Source of the DNA: Paenibacillus thiaminolyticus
Lineage (GTDB): Bacteria; Bacillota; Bacilli; Paenibacillales; Paenibacillaceae
Direction of reading: 5' to 3'
DNA: 64,000 nucleotides
Assembly: GCF_007066085.1 (NCBI RefSeq)
Contig: NZ_CP041405.1
Location: forward strand, 2,666,001 to 2,730,000
The position numbers were made by a program, and so were the translations under genes. Shown here piece by piece: positions 24,665-33,115 of this stretch (its first letter is position 1; the number at the start of each line of letters is the position of its first letter). Under the pieces are notes generated by a model, which saw nothing but the letters and a program-made list of their open reading frames with translations, had not been told where the DNA came from and searched no databases.

Positions 24665-24841
24665 TCGTAAACCAGCCACTTTCGCCTCGAAATGACTGGT
24701 CCTTCAAAGTTACTAGGCAAAAGACCTGACTTAAGACCGTGAATTCGGTCTATCACAGTGGCGGGACCGCGTTGGATTTGCACCAAACTTCCATTGCCTA
24801 TAACTTCTTCTGTTGTGCATGACGTGAATGGTCGTCCATTC
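24628..24841 (-). promoter_or_regulatory. Adenosylcobalamin riboswitch
   Basis: The minus strand shows the conserved cobalamin core: GGTGCAAATCCAACGCGGTC, then CCCGCCACTGTGATAG (the B12 box region, 24751-24790) and AAGTCAGG (24725-24733). An upstream AATGGAAGTTTGG arm and the hairpins between complete the aptamer. It ends in an internal terminator at 24628-24664, before the ANTAR hairpins. Confidence 0.92.
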
Positions 24842-24847
24842 GACACC

Positions 24848-24875
24848 ATTATAGCACAAAAAAGGGGATTGGCAA
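24848..24875 (-). promoter_or_regulatory. Promoter of the riboswitch small RNA
   Basis: TTGCCA and TATAAT are 16 bases apart on the minus strand. Predicted start near 24841, just before the aptamer. Confidence 0.65.
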
Positions 24876-24908
24876 GAGGGCGCGATCAATCAGAAATGTT
24901 ACTACAAG

Positions 24909-24922
24909 AAGTACCGGTACTT
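24909..24922. promoter_or_regulatory. Perfect palindrome between the sRNA and bluB
   Basis: AAGTACCGGTACTT is a 14-bp perfect palindrome between the divergent sRNA and bluB promoters. A possible operator; no regulator can be named. Confidence 0.35.
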
Positions 24923-25088
24923 TTACATCGAAATGTGATGAAAATGTCAAGCGCCTAAGTAGAAAATTGATGTAATTTGTCGAATATGTGGAACCTATGA
25001 TATCGTAGAGAAAGAAAAAATCCACATTATCAAAGGATAGCTACAATGGATGATGGAGACACGATAAAGAATGAAAGAGGCGCATCAC

Positions 25089-25730
25089 ATGTTTAATGAG
25101 ATCGAAAAAGAAGCCGTTTATAATGTCATTTATAAAAGAAGAGACATTCGGAATTTTCTTCCGAATCCTGTACCAAAAGAGATTATCGACCGAATTTTAC
25201 AAGCGGCACACCATGCACCCTCTGTAGGATTTATGCAGCCATGGAATTTCATTATCGTGGATTCTATGGAAGTCAAAGAGAGATTAGCTTGGGCGACAGA
25301 AAAAGAAAGACGAGCTTTGGCGATTCATTACGAAGAAGAGCGCGCTACCCAATTTTTAAGTTTAAAAATTGAAGGAATTAAAGAGGCACCCTTAACGATC
25401 TGTGTCACCTGTGATCCAACAAGCGGGGGCTCGCATGTACTAGGACGAAATTCGATTCCGGAGACGGATATTCTCTCTACAGCATGTGCAATCCAAAATA
25501 TGTGGTTAGCGGCGTGTGTAGAAGGCTTAGCCATGGGATGGGTAAGTTTTTACAAAAAAAATGATGTTCGAGATATTTTGCAAATACCTCCGCACATTGA
25601 CCCTGTTGCTTTAATTTCCATTGGATATACGGACGACTACCCTTCTGCTCCCATTTTAGAACAAGTGAAGTGGGAAAAACGAAAATCTCTTGAAAATCTA
25701 ATATTTCATAATAAATGGGGAGAACAATAA
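25089..25730 (+). CDS. bluB: BluB, 5,6-dimethylbenzimidazole synthase
   Basis: A 213-residue flavin-destructase of the nitroreductase fold. It cleaves FMNH2 to dimethylbenzimidazole, the lower ligand of cobalamin. YKRRDIRNFLPNPVP, APSVGFMQPWNFIIV, GRNSIPETDILSTACAIQNMWLAAC and GMGWVSFY-like AMGWVSFYKK are BluB landmarks. ATG 25089 (MFNEIEKEAVY) is chosen over 25071 because AAAGAGG precedes it by eight bases and it matches the family start. It diverges from the B12-sensing sRNA. It is clearly AT-richer than the eut genes, suggesting separate acquisition. Confidence 0.88.
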   Translation: MFNEIEKEAVYNVIYKRRDIRNFLPNPVPKEIIDRILQAAHHAPSVGFMQPWNFIIVDSMEVKERLAWATEKERRALAIHYEEERATQFLSLKIEGIKEAPLTICVTCDPTSGGSHVLGRNSIPETDILSTACAIQNMWLAACVEGLAMGWVSFYKKNDVRDILQIPPHIDPVALISIGYTDDYPSAPILEQVKWEKRKSLENLIFHNKWGEQ

Positions 25731-25741
25731 GCGAATGGATT

Positions 25742-25771
25742 GTAACAAGCTATAGTTATTTAGCTTGTTAC
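25742..25771 (+). terminator. Hairpin after bluB
   Basis: GTAACAAGCTA and TAGCTTGTTAC form an 11-bp perfect stem 11 bases after the bluB stop, followed by TTGTCAT rather than a pure T-tract. Probable weak terminator. Confidence 0.5.
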
Positions 25772-25870
25772 TTGTCATCGGCTTTGTTCTGGGCAATTTA
25801 GAACATATTACGGGTACAGGAATAGCCCCCCGCCCTGTCCGTTGCTGTGCTTCTCGTGCAAACGATCCAG

Positions 25871-25901
25871 GCAGAAGCTGTAGCTTTCCTACAGCTTCTG
25901 C
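25871..25901. repeat. 13-bp perfect inverted repeat
   Basis: GCAGAAGCTGTAG and CTACAGCTTCTGC flank a 5-base loop. It has no T-tract. The rest of 25775-26150 holds no gene that can be supported. Confidence 0.5.
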
Positions 25902-26157
25902 CCCTAAGCCGTCATAGCGGTACTTTTTCCTCCAGCAACTGGTTTGCTGCAGCAGTTATCCTGCTAATTCCTTTCATTTCCCCACATTTTCAAGGAACAA
26001 AGATCACGGATTCAGGTTACTATTTACTCCTATGTGATGGTAAGGCCAGTAGAATTGTTCATTATTCGCCGGGTATTGACAAAAGGGTTTGGAATTGAAA
26101 ATGGCTAAAATCGCGGCTTCGATTTTGCGATCATCTTGCCTGCCATCCGCTGTAACC

Positions 26158-26187
26158 TTGATTGTTAAATGGATTCTAAGGTATAAT
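26158..26187 (+). promoter_or_regulatory. Promoter of ppaC
   Basis: TTGATT and TATAAT are 18 bases apart, 38 bases before the ppaC start. Confidence 0.6.
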
Positions 26188-26224
26188 TTTCTCGCCAGTA
26201 TATCGTTGTAAGGGAGTAAACATC

Positions 26225-27154
26225 ATGGAAAAAGTTCTCATTTTCGGACATAAAAATCCAGACACAGATACGATTTGTTCCGCCATTGCATATGCAGATT
26301 TGAAAACACAATTGGGCTTCGATGTCGAGCCGGTTCGCCTCGGCAGCGTGAACGGGGAAACGCAGTTCGCCCTGGATACGTTCCAAGCGGAAGCGCCGCG
26401 CCTGGTAGAGACCGTGGCTAACGAAGTGAACGGCGTTATTCTCGTCGATCATAACGAACGTCAGCAAAGCGCCAACGACATTGATCAAGTTCAGGTGCTG
26501 GAAGTGATTGACCATCACCGCATTGCGAACTTCGAGACGAGCGGTCCGCTGTACTACCGCGCAGAGCCGGTTGGCTGCACCGCTACGATCTTGAACAAAA
26601 TGTATAAAGAGAACGGCAAGACGATGAGCAAAAATATTGCCGGCCTGATGCTGTCTGCCATCATTTCCGATTCGCTGCTGTTCAAATCCCCGACTTGCAC
26701 GGAGCAAGACGTGGCTGCCGCCCGCGAGCTGGCCGCTATCGCCGGCGTCGATGCGGAGAAGTACGGATTGGACATGCTCAAAGCCGGTGCGGACCTGAGC
26801 GACAAGAGCATCGAGGAGCTGCTCTCGCTCGACGCGAAGGAATTCACCATGGGCAGCGCGAAGGTGGAGATCGCGCAAGTGAACGCGGTGGACGTGAACG
26901 ATGTGCTGTCTCGCCAAGCGGAAGTGGAAGCGGCATTGTCCGACATGATCGCGAAGAAAGGCCTTGACCTGTTCGTGTTCGTCGTCACCGATATTTTGAA
27001 CAGCAATTCTGTCGCCATTGCGCTCGGCTCCAAGTCGGATGCCGTCGAGAAAGCATACAATGTAAGCTTGGAGAACAACACCGCGCTCCTGAAAGGTGTC
27101 GTATCCCGCAAGAAGCAAATCGTGCCTGTGCTGACAGACACATTGAGCAAATAA
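26225..27154 (+). CDS. ppaC: PpaC, manganese-dependent inorganic pyrophosphatase
   Basis: A 309-residue family II pyrophosphatase of the DHH group; it hydrolyses pyrophosphate in the cytosol. Metal-binding motifs are [13 protein letters not shown] (residues 8-20), DHNE near residue 75 and DHH near residue 97, with the C-terminal [10 protein letters not shown] substrate-binding Arg/Lys cluster. Length matches the Bacillus enzyme (309). It is monocistronic, with its own promoter and terminator. GC-rich third codon positions match the core genome, unlike bluB before it. Confidence 0.96.
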   Translation: MEKVLIFGHKNPDTDTICSAIAYADLKTQLGFDVEPVRLGSVNGETQFALDTFQAEAPRLVETVANEVNGVILVDHNERQQSANDIDQVQVLEVIDHHRIANFETSGPLYYRAEPVGCTATILNKMYKENGKTMSKNIAGLMLSAIISDSLLFKSPTCTEQDVAAARELAAIAGVDAEKYGLDMLKAGADLSDKSIEELLSLDAKEFTMGSAKVEIAQVNAVDVNDVLSRQAEVEAALSDMIAKKGLDLFVFVVTDILNSNSVAIALGSKSDAVEKAYNVSLENNTALLKGVVSRKKQIVPVLTDTLSK

Positions 27155-27206
27155 ATCCCCACAGCCGGATATTAGGACAAGCCACCGGATGTGGACCCAA
27201 TGGACC

Positions 27207-27243
27207 GGGCCGCGCTTACCAGTGCGGCCCGCCGTTTTGTTTC
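27207..27243 (+). terminator. Terminator of ppaC
   Basis: GGGCCGC and GCGGCCC pair around CGCTTACCAGT-type loop bases, followed by GTTTTGTTT. Confidence 0.7.
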
Positions 27244-27362
27244 CTCCCCTACTTGCATTGACATCACCGCCAGATCGGCAAGGGGGCATCAGATAGCTTC
27301 CCTGGATGGAACGAGGTACAAATAGATGTGGAAAAAGTTGTTGTTCCTGCGTAATAAGAAAT

Positions 27363-27660
27363 AGAAGGACATCTTATCCTGTCCCATTGGGATAACGTAC
27401 ATATAAGCCCAGAAGGGCATTCTCATCCTGATCTAGTGGGACACGTCGATTCGGTAAGCCTGTTTGGTAAGCAAAATCCTGCTTTAATACAGCAATTCGA
27501 TATGGACGACTCTACCAGAAAGGGAATCCTGCAAAATTACAGGAATTTCCCCCGATTCCCTTCGGTTCGGAGCAAAAGGCACTAAAATGATGTAGATGCG
27601 CAGCATTTCCTCGCAATGTGGAGTCATTGAACCGAAATTCCTGTAAAATGGCAGCAATTC
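27363..27660. repeat. Repeat-rich intergenic element
   Basis: Two similar ~45 bp blocks begin at about 27363 and 27411 (AGAAGGACATCTTATCCTG against AGAAGGGCATTCTCATCCTG). They are followed by a long imperfect inverted repeat: CAAAATTACAGGAATT near 27533 and AATTCCTGTAAAATGG near 27640. The translation of the minus strand resembles short hypothetical proteins that recur in Paenibacillus annotations (recalled, not checked), which suggests a dispersed non-coding repeat rather than a gene. Confidence 0.45.
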
Positions 27661-27684
27661 CCTCCACACGTTCAAGCCACAGGG

Positions 27685-27760
27685 GGCGATGATGCCTCGA
27701 GAAGACGGCGATGTCTCCAGAAAGGCAACGATATCTCCAGAAGGCGATGACTCCCCCAGG
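27685..27760. repeat. Four ~19-bp tandem units
   Basis: The unit GGCgAtGATrTCTCCAGAA occurs four times with changes (starting near 27685, 27706, 27724 and 27743). It adjoins the repeat-rich element. Confidence 0.55.
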
Positions 27761-27858
27761 TTCCAACACCGTCTCTTGTATCCCGTAAATCAGGCCGTTG
27801 AGAATGTCCATGGGGGCTTTTGGCGATTCATTTTTTATGCGGCGGATCATAAATTTAT

Positions 27859-27904
27859 TAAAAAAACGCCCCCGCCACGCATTTGCGTGACAAGAGCGCC
27901 TTTT
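27859..27904 (-). terminator. Terminator of the rpiR-type gene
   Basis: On the minus strand GGCGCTCTTGTCACGC and GCGTGGCGGGGGCG form a stem around AAAT, followed by seven T; 8 bp past the stop. Confidence 0.8.
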
Positions 27905-27911
27905 CCAAAAA

Positions 27912-28772
27912 TCACAGAAAATAATTCGTTATCGACTGATCGCTGGCCAATATCCCTTCGCTGTCCAGCTTTTTCTTCAAATACTGCTTATCCGATGAAA
28001 TGAAAACGCTCATAATGAGATCGACGACAAACAGAAACGTGATATGGTTGGACATAAAAGCGCTGTTATTGACCGAGATTTTATCCGGCGCAATAATATC
28101 AACCACCGCATTTTCCGTAATCGGCGATGAGTCATAACAGGTGACTGCCACGGTCTTGGCCTGATTGACCTGCGCGATGGAGACGGCATCGATAATCTCC
28201 CGCGTCGAACCCGAACGCGAGAAGGCGATGACGACATCCTCGGGACCGCATTGGGAGGCCGCGATTTTCATTTCCCTGCTATCGTTGATGGCATCGGCAT
28301 GAACGCCGATAATCGCGAGCCGGTTCTTCAATGCCATGGCCGCGAGGAACGAATCGAACAAGCCGATGAGGACGATTCGGCGCGCCCCCTTCAACAGCTC
28401 GACCACTTGATGAAGCTGATCTTCTGTAATAAGAGCCGAAGTGTTGACGATCAGCTCGTTATAGTCGAGAGCCAGCGCATCAATGACGTTAATCTCGCGT
28501 CTCTCTTTCTTCTTGGCCTGCATATCCCGGTAAAACGCATCCTGGGCAAACGCGATTTTAAAATCGTTGAACCCTTTGAAGCCCACCTTTTTGCAAAAAC
28601 GGTTGATGCTTGTCTCGGATACGCCGATTTCATTCGCGATCGCCGTAATCGTGTTACGGGTGATGAATTCCGGATTGTGTATAACAAAATTGGCGATTTG
28701 ATTTTCGCCGTATGTTAATTTTTGCGTTTGCGATACAATTTTTGCGATGACCGCCGGAACCTGTGAAGACAT
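27912..28772 (-). CDS. RpiR/MurR-family transcriptional regulator
   Basis: A 286-residue regulator. Residues 1-80 are the RpiR helix-turn-helix (ITAIANEIGVSETSINRFCKKVGFKGFNDFK), and residues 120-260 are a SIS domain for sugar phosphates (GARRIVLIGLFDSF and VVIAFSRSGSTREIIDAV). It is last in a minus-strand cluster 93 bp after the HExxH gene, so it may control that cluster. A dyad far upstream, at 34563-34608, is a candidate operator. Effector unknown. Confidence 0.88.
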   Translation of the reverse strand: MSSQVPAVIAKIVSQTQKLTYGENQIANFVIHNPEFITRNTITAIANEIGVSETSINRFCKKVGFKGFNDFKIAFAQDAFYRDMQAKKKERREINVIDALALDYNELIVNTSALITEDQLHQVVELLKGARRIVLIGLFDSFLAAMALKNRLAIIGVHADAINDSREMKIAASQCGPEDVVIAFSRSGSTREIIDAVSIAQVNQAKTVAVTCYDSSPITENAVVDIIAPDKISVNNSAFMSNHITFLFVVDLIMSVFISSDKQYLKKKLDSEGILASDQSITNYFL

Positions 28773-28865
28773 GGTACCTCCTCCTGACTGCCAATGGGAA
28801 AAATGCTATCCGGTAACCTCGTTAGCACACCCCATTATATCATATCAAGGGAGGCAATGAGAAAA

Positions 28866-29555
28866 TCAGGCCAGCATCATTTTCCATTTTGCCGCCCTCC
28901 GGCGGAGCTCGCCTGCATCTATCTCCCCCGTCTGAACAAGAAACGCGTAATCGAGCGCATTCGGCATACAGGGCAGGTCCAGCATCGTCTTGCAGAATGC
29001 ATGCGCCGCGATTTCACTGCATTTCACCACGCTTGATCTCTTCGTATACCAGCTTCCGAGCTTGAAAATCTCGATCGGCTCCAGCGTCTCATTCGTGAAT
29101 TGCCCTGTTCGGTACTCTGTATAATGAAAAAACTCATGCGCCAAATGAATGTCGATCAGCCGATCCAGCTCCTGTTCCTGCTCCTCGCATCCATTCCCCA
29201 TCACCGTCCGGTACGCCTGCCGCATATCGCGGAGCGACGAGGCATAGATGATAATCGCCGGCGGATTGTTGGCGAAATCAATCTGCGCGCGGAAGCTGAC
29301 ATTGTGGAAGGTGCCGGACCGGTTCGTCACTTCATACTGCAAGCCTTCCATCTGACACAGCTCCCGGATGGACTTCCCCTTGCCTTTGTAGGCAGCCGCC
29401 GTCTCTCTGCCCCGCTCCAGCGACATGCACACATAGTACGCCATTCGGTCCTTCGGTATTTTGTGGAAAAGGGGGTCCTGCTCCAGCTCCGCGCACGCCA
29501 GCAACTCATCGGACCCTTCCTCTTCCGCCAAGCGGCAGATAACCTCGTCCGGCAT
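28866..29555 (-). CDS. Uncharacterised protein with HExxH motif
   Basis: A 229-residue protein with no signal peptide. HEFFH at residues 140-144, in the helix IDIHLAHEFFHYTEYRTGQ, is a gluzincin-like zinc motif; a possible third ligand lies in the KCSEIAAHAFCK helix near residue 190. No peptidase family can be named. Its ATG follows TAAGGAGGGGAAGGT and it lies 12 bp after the hydantoinase gene, so the two are probably co-expressed. It may be an amidohydrolase-like partner or a peptidase; unknown. Confidence 0.75.
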   Translation of the reverse strand: MPDEVICRLAEEEGSDELLACAELEQDPLFHKIPKDRMAYYVCMSLERGRETAAAYKGKGKSIRELCQMEGLQYEVTNRSGTFHNVSFRAQIDFANNPPAIIIYASSLRDMRQAYRTVMGNGCEEQEQELDRLIDIHLAHEFFHYTEYRTGQFTNETLEPIEIFKLGSWYTKRSSVVKCSEIAAHAFCKTMLDLPCMPNALDYAFLVQTGEIDAGELRRRAAKWKMMLA

Positions 29556-29567
29556 ACCTTCCCCTCC

Positions 29568-31715
29568 TTACTGATAGGCAACGACGATTAGTTCTTCTTC
29601 CTCTGTCAGCATCTCCGTCTCGATCTCGAGAATCGACATCAGCTGTTCCTTCGTCTGCATTCCGGTCAAATCAAGCATCTTCTCCCGATAAAAGACGAAT
29701 ACCTTCGGTATCGTGGCGTTCGCGTCGGAGTAGATCGTATTGTCATCCAAAAAATCTTGCAACCGGCCCCCGAACTGGGCCTTGGTCACCTTCGCAAAGT
29801 GGACATTCCCCTTCTTGAACCGGACGACGCCTTCCCGATCGAGCACGCTCACATAGGTCGTCTTCTTCTTGATCAGGCCGAAGAACGATTTCTTCGTCTC
29901 CTCGCAGGCAAACAGGCTCCAGCGGCCGCACTGGGATGCCAGCTTCATGCTGTCCGCCGGCTGATCGACCGAGCTGGCGGCGATGGCGGCCATCTCCTTG
30001 ACAGACAGCGCTTGCTGGCCCAGATCTTTGGAGCGAAGCTCTGTCGAGCCGGTAGCGACTGCCCGCAGAATGTTTTTCTGGCTGTCGATCTCGATCGTCA
30101 CCTCGACCGTATCCTCACTGGCTCCGGACTTGACAATGCGCTCGACGATTTCGGACCGAATACGCTTGATGTCCTCTTCCGTCGGATTGACGACGGTTCT
30201 CTCCAACTGCTCCTTCACCATCGCCAGGGCGACGCCGATGGTCGACACGTAAGGCGCGTTATTCGCGATCTGGAAGCGGAGCCGCTCCCGCTCCGCCATC
30301 GCCGGGACGAGCACCGCCCCGCTGCCGCCGCCGCCGACCAGCGTCACGAACGAACGATCCAGCTCATAGTCCTCGATCATCTCATTGACGGTCTTCATCG
30401 TTTTGTCGATCGCGATATTCATCACCTGTCTGGCGGCCTCCTCGACGCTCAGGCCGACATGGGCGGCCAAGGCTTCCCATGCCCGCACGGCCGCTTCCTT
30501 GTTCCCCCGCGCGTAATCGCCTTCCGGAACATAGCCGAGAATGTTGGCCGCACCGGCCAGCGTGTAGGAGAATTCCTTGCCGTTCCCGCACTCGAAAATG
30601 ATATATTCGGCCGGATCCCCTTCCCGCGGGCTGACGAACTTGACCTTCGGATTGACGATCTGCTCCGTCGGGGCGAATGCCTCATATTCCTTGCCCGCAA
30701 TATGGGCGCTTCGCGGACCGACGTCGATGATCTTCCCGTTCGCCACCTTAATCATGCTTCCGCCGGCAATACCCAGCGTCCGGACATCCAGGGACTGCAA
30801 GTAGGTCCGGTGGCCGCCGACCTGGGCATTCTTGATCATGACCTTCCCGTTCTTGATGACGGAAATATCGACGCTTGTGCCGCCGACCTCAAAAAAGATG
30901 CCGTCCGACACCTTCTCATACATCAGCACGCCGGCAACACCGGCAGCAAGTCCTGACAGCATCGTCAAAATCGGACGTTTGCGCACCTCGTCGATACTCA
31001 TAACACCGCCGTCGCAGCGCATAATCATGAGCGTAGATTGAATATTCGCGTTTTTGACCGATTTCTCCGTCATATTTGCCGTTTCCATCATTTTCGGAAT
31101 GAGAGACGCATTCACGACCGCCGTTCTTGTCCGTGTCTTGAGTCCATACAACTGGGAAATTTCATGCCCGCCGGTGGCATACATGCCTTTGCGGCTCGCT
31201 ATCTCGACGACGCGGAGCTCATTAGCGGGATCATCGACGCTATACGCCTCGGAAGCGACGATAACCTCCGCCCCCTGCCGTGCAAGCTCGTCAATAGCGG
31301 CTTCGATGTCCTCGTCCCGCAAATTTTTGGAATCCAGGTAGGTATGGTAGGTCTTCAAATATTTTCCCGGCGCCAGTTCGATGTCCCCGGGATTCGACTC
31401 CGAGCGCGCGCTCATGCCGTCAAGGCCGGAACCCATGCCGATAATGCCAACCCTGGCAACATCCCCTTCCAGCAAGGCGTTCGTCGCTTGCGTCGTTCCA
31501 TGGGCGATAAAGGTCACATCGTCCGGAGCAATGCCCTCGCTCTCCAAAATCCGCTTCAATATTTGCACAATTCCCTTCGCCACACCGTCTTCGTCATGAT
31601 GTGTCGTTGGAATCTTCATCTTCCCGATAACCTCGTACGTCTCATTGTCAATGACGGCCGCATCCGTGAAGGTGCCTCCGACATCAATCCCAACCCTTAC
31701 TTTTCTTCTCTCCAT
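29568..31715 (-). CDS. Hydantoinase/oxoprolinase family protein (HyuA type)
   Basis: A 715-residue HyuA-type protein. The N-terminal block RVGIDVGGTFTDAAVID is the actin-like ATPase phosphate motif of ATP-dependent hydantoinases and oxoprolinases; FIAHGTTQATNALLEG, FFEVGGTSVDISVIKNG and VTLVGGGGSGAVLVPAMA follow in order. ATG 31715 is chosen because AGGAGGAGAACG precedes it. The usual HyuB partner is missing, as in family members of unknown substrate; the neighbouring HExxH protein may take a partner role. ATP-dependent ring opening of a cyclic amide is the inferred reaction. Confidence 0.88.
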   Translation of the reverse strand: MERRKVRVGIDVGGTFTDAAVIDNETYEVIGKMKIPTTHHDEDGVAKGIVQILKRILESEGIAPDDVTFIAHGTTQATNALLEGDVARVGIIGMGSGLDGMSARSESNPGDIELAPGKYLKTYHTYLDSKNLRDEDIEAAIDELARQGAEVIVASEAYSVDDPANELRVVEIASRKGMYATGGHEISQLYGLKTRTRTAVVNASLIPKMMETANMTEKSVKNANIQSTLMIMRCDGGVMSIDEVRKRPILTMLSGLAAGVAGVLMYEKVSDGIFFEVGGTSVDISVIKNGKVMIKNAQVGGHRTYLQSLDVRTLGIAGGSMIKVANGKIIDVGPRSAHIAGKEYEAFAPTEQIVNPKVKFVSPREGDPAEYIIFECGNGKEFSYTLAGAANILGYVPEGDYARGNKEAAVRAWEALAAHVGLSVEEAARQVMNIAIDKTMKTVNEMIEDYELDRSFVTLVGGGGSGAVLVPAMAERERLRFQIANNAPYVSTIGVALAMVKEQLERTVVNPTEEDIKRIRSEIVERIVKSGASEDTVEVTIEIDSQKNILRAVATGSTELRSKDLGQQALSVKEMAAIAASSVDQPADSMKLASQCGRWSLFACEETKKSFFGLIKKKTTYVSVLDREGVVRFKKGNVHFAKVTKAQFGGRLQDFLDDNTIYSDANATIPKVFVFYREKMLDLTGMQTKEQLMSILEIETEMLTEEEELIVVAYQ

Positions 31716-31776
31716 CGTTCTCCTCCTGCGGCAACGGGCGGACACTCGCAAGTCTCCGCCCGGATTCTATCTGCTT

Positions 31777-33069
31777 CTAAAAGACCATGAATGAACCCAA
31801 CACCATCGAAATCAGCACCGCAACCATCATCCAAGGAAGCGTCTTTTTCAAAATATCGTTAATGTCGCTCTTCGTAAAATCCGCGACCCACACATTATGC
31901 GAGTTGGTCGGGTCGGATACGGCCTGCACGTTGCTGACGACGCGCAGCGCCAGCATCGCCGCGACCGGGGTCATACCCGCCGAGACGAACAGGGCGGCAA
32001 TGCCGCTGCCCAGTCCCCATACGTTCAGCGGCCCGCGGTAGATGGCGAGCGGAGACAGCAGCGTGAAGAACAGAATGTACATCAGCGGGCTGGTTGGCAG
32101 CACCGCTTCAATCAACGGGCTGATCAGCGCCGACACCTGCGGCGCCATGACGGAATTCAACAGGATTCCGATGCCGATCATGAGCGCCATCGCGCCGGCG
32201 ACGTCCTGAATCCCTTCCACCAGCGCGCTGGACAGGACATGAATCGGCCGCTTCGGCCAAGTCAGCAGTATCGTAACCAACGCGCCGATGACCACCGCCG
32301 GCACGATGTCGAGCTTGAATGCAAAGACGAGAATGACCGGCACAAGCGGGCTAATGAGGGCAAAGGCAGGAACTTTTTTGCCTTCTCCACCGGAAGCCGT
32401 CGGCATCGCCCATGCTTTGCGGCCTTTGCCGTCCCGCCGGATGTAGAAAATAATCATCGCCAACGAGACGAGAATGAGCGGCAGCGCGGCGACCAGCGTA
32501 TAATCCGCAATCGTCTGAACCGAGAGGCCGAGCACATCGACATAGACTGCCCAGTTGGAGACGTTGAACAGCGCGCCGACGCCGACGGCGGAAATGACGA
32601 CGATAGAGGCGACGAACTGGGAAATGCCCGCCGTCAGCATAATCGGAATGACGATCGTACCGACCAGGATGACCATGCCCAGTCCGCCGGCCGCCGAGAA
32701 AATAATAGATGCGGTTGCAAAAAACAAGACCGCAATCAACACCGGCTTGTCGCCTGCAAGCTCGGCCGCTTTCCGGATAATCGACTTGGTAATGCCGACT
32801 TTATTCAAGATTTGCCCGAACCAGGCCCCGAATATCAAGCCTGCGATGGCGCCGGACAGGCGCATTGAGCCGGATGACAGAATCGTCTTGGCAATCGTGG
32901 TCGCCTCGGGATCGTTCGACATCCACGGCACGCCGGCGATGACGGCGAACAGAATCGCCATCAAAGGCAGCGCAAGAATAGTCGGAAGCTTCCGGGTCAT
33001 CATTAACCCGACGAACACAAGAAAGACAAGTAAAATGCCGATGGCTTGAACCCACATTAACGATGTCAC
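31777..33069 (-). CDS. Ion-transporter superfamily permease (GntP/CitM-like)
   Basis: A 430-residue integral membrane protein with about 11-12 hydrophobic segments. Motifs such as SAAGGLGMVILVGTIVIPIML, split by GVGALFNVSNWAVYVDVLG, and VSDPTNSHNVWVADF are typical of proton-coupled organic-acid permeases of the ion-transporter superfamily. The GTG start at 33069 follows GAGGGGAAATCATC. Set between an FAD oxidoreductase and a hydantoinase, it probably imports their substrate. Substrate not known. Confidence 0.78.
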   Translation of the reverse strand: MTSLMWVQAIGILLVFLVFVGLMMTRKLPTILALPLMAILFAVIAGVPWMSNDPEATTIAKTILSSGSMRLSGAIAGLIFGAWFGQILNKVGITKSIIRKAAELAGDKPVLIAVLFFATASIIFSAAGGLGMVILVGTIVIPIMLTAGISQFVASIVVISAVGVGALFNVSNWAVYVDVLGLSVQTIADYTLVAALPLILVSLAMIIFYIRRDGKGRKAWAMPTASGGEGKKVPAFALISPLVPVILVFAFKLDIVPAVVIGALVTILLTWPKRPIHVLSSALVEGIQDVAGAMALMIGIGILLNSVMAPQVSALISPLIEAVLPTSPLMYILFFTLLSPLAIYRGPLNVWGLGSGIAALFVSAGMTPVAAMLALRVVSNVQAVSDPTNSHNVWVADFTKSDINDILKKTLPWMMVAVLISMVLGSFMVF

Positions 33070-33115
33070 GATGATTTCCCCTCTCGAATCAAGTTCTTAT
33101 CATGGTTAGGTTCAT

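Larger units (their letters stand above)
24484..24841 (-). ncRNA. Cobalamin-riboswitch/ANTAR small RNA (EutX/Rli55-like)
   Basis: A transcript of about 358 nt expected from a promoter at 24848-24875. Its 5' part is an adenosylcobalamin riboswitch with an internal terminator. Its 3' part carries two ANTAR hairpins: P1 (24516-24537; 8-bp stem CGTTCTTC/GAGGAACG, hexaloop AAGGCC) and P2 (24498-24513; TGCAC/GTGCA, hexaloop AATGGC), both with A1 and G4. A closing stem AGGGAC/GTCCCT encloses both and is followed by seven T. No ORF fits. This is the layout of EutX (Enterococcus) and Rli55 (Listeria): with little B12 the long RNA sequesters EutV; with B12 a short RNA is made and EutV is free. The mechanism is inferred from those homologous systems. 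Confidence 0.88.

Noticed and set aside
24484..24841. First thought to be a T-box leader because of its length and terminators
   Set aside because: No T-box sequence or specifier loop is present; the B12 box and GGTGCAAATCC core show a cobalamin riboswitch.
24553..24849. A 98-codon minus-strand open frame
   Set aside because: It lies wholly within the cobalamin riboswitch, whose conserved bases explain the sequence.
25847..26098. 83-codon open frame between bluB and ppaC
   Set aside because: It includes a 13-bp palindrome and a promoter-like region, lacks a ribosome site and resembles no family.
27685..27760. CRISPR-like array
   Set aside because: Units are contiguous without spacers and no cas genes are present.
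27512..27850. 112-codon minus-strand open frame as a gene
   Set aside because: It covers inverted and tandem repeats and lacks a ribosome site; better read as a non-coding repeat.
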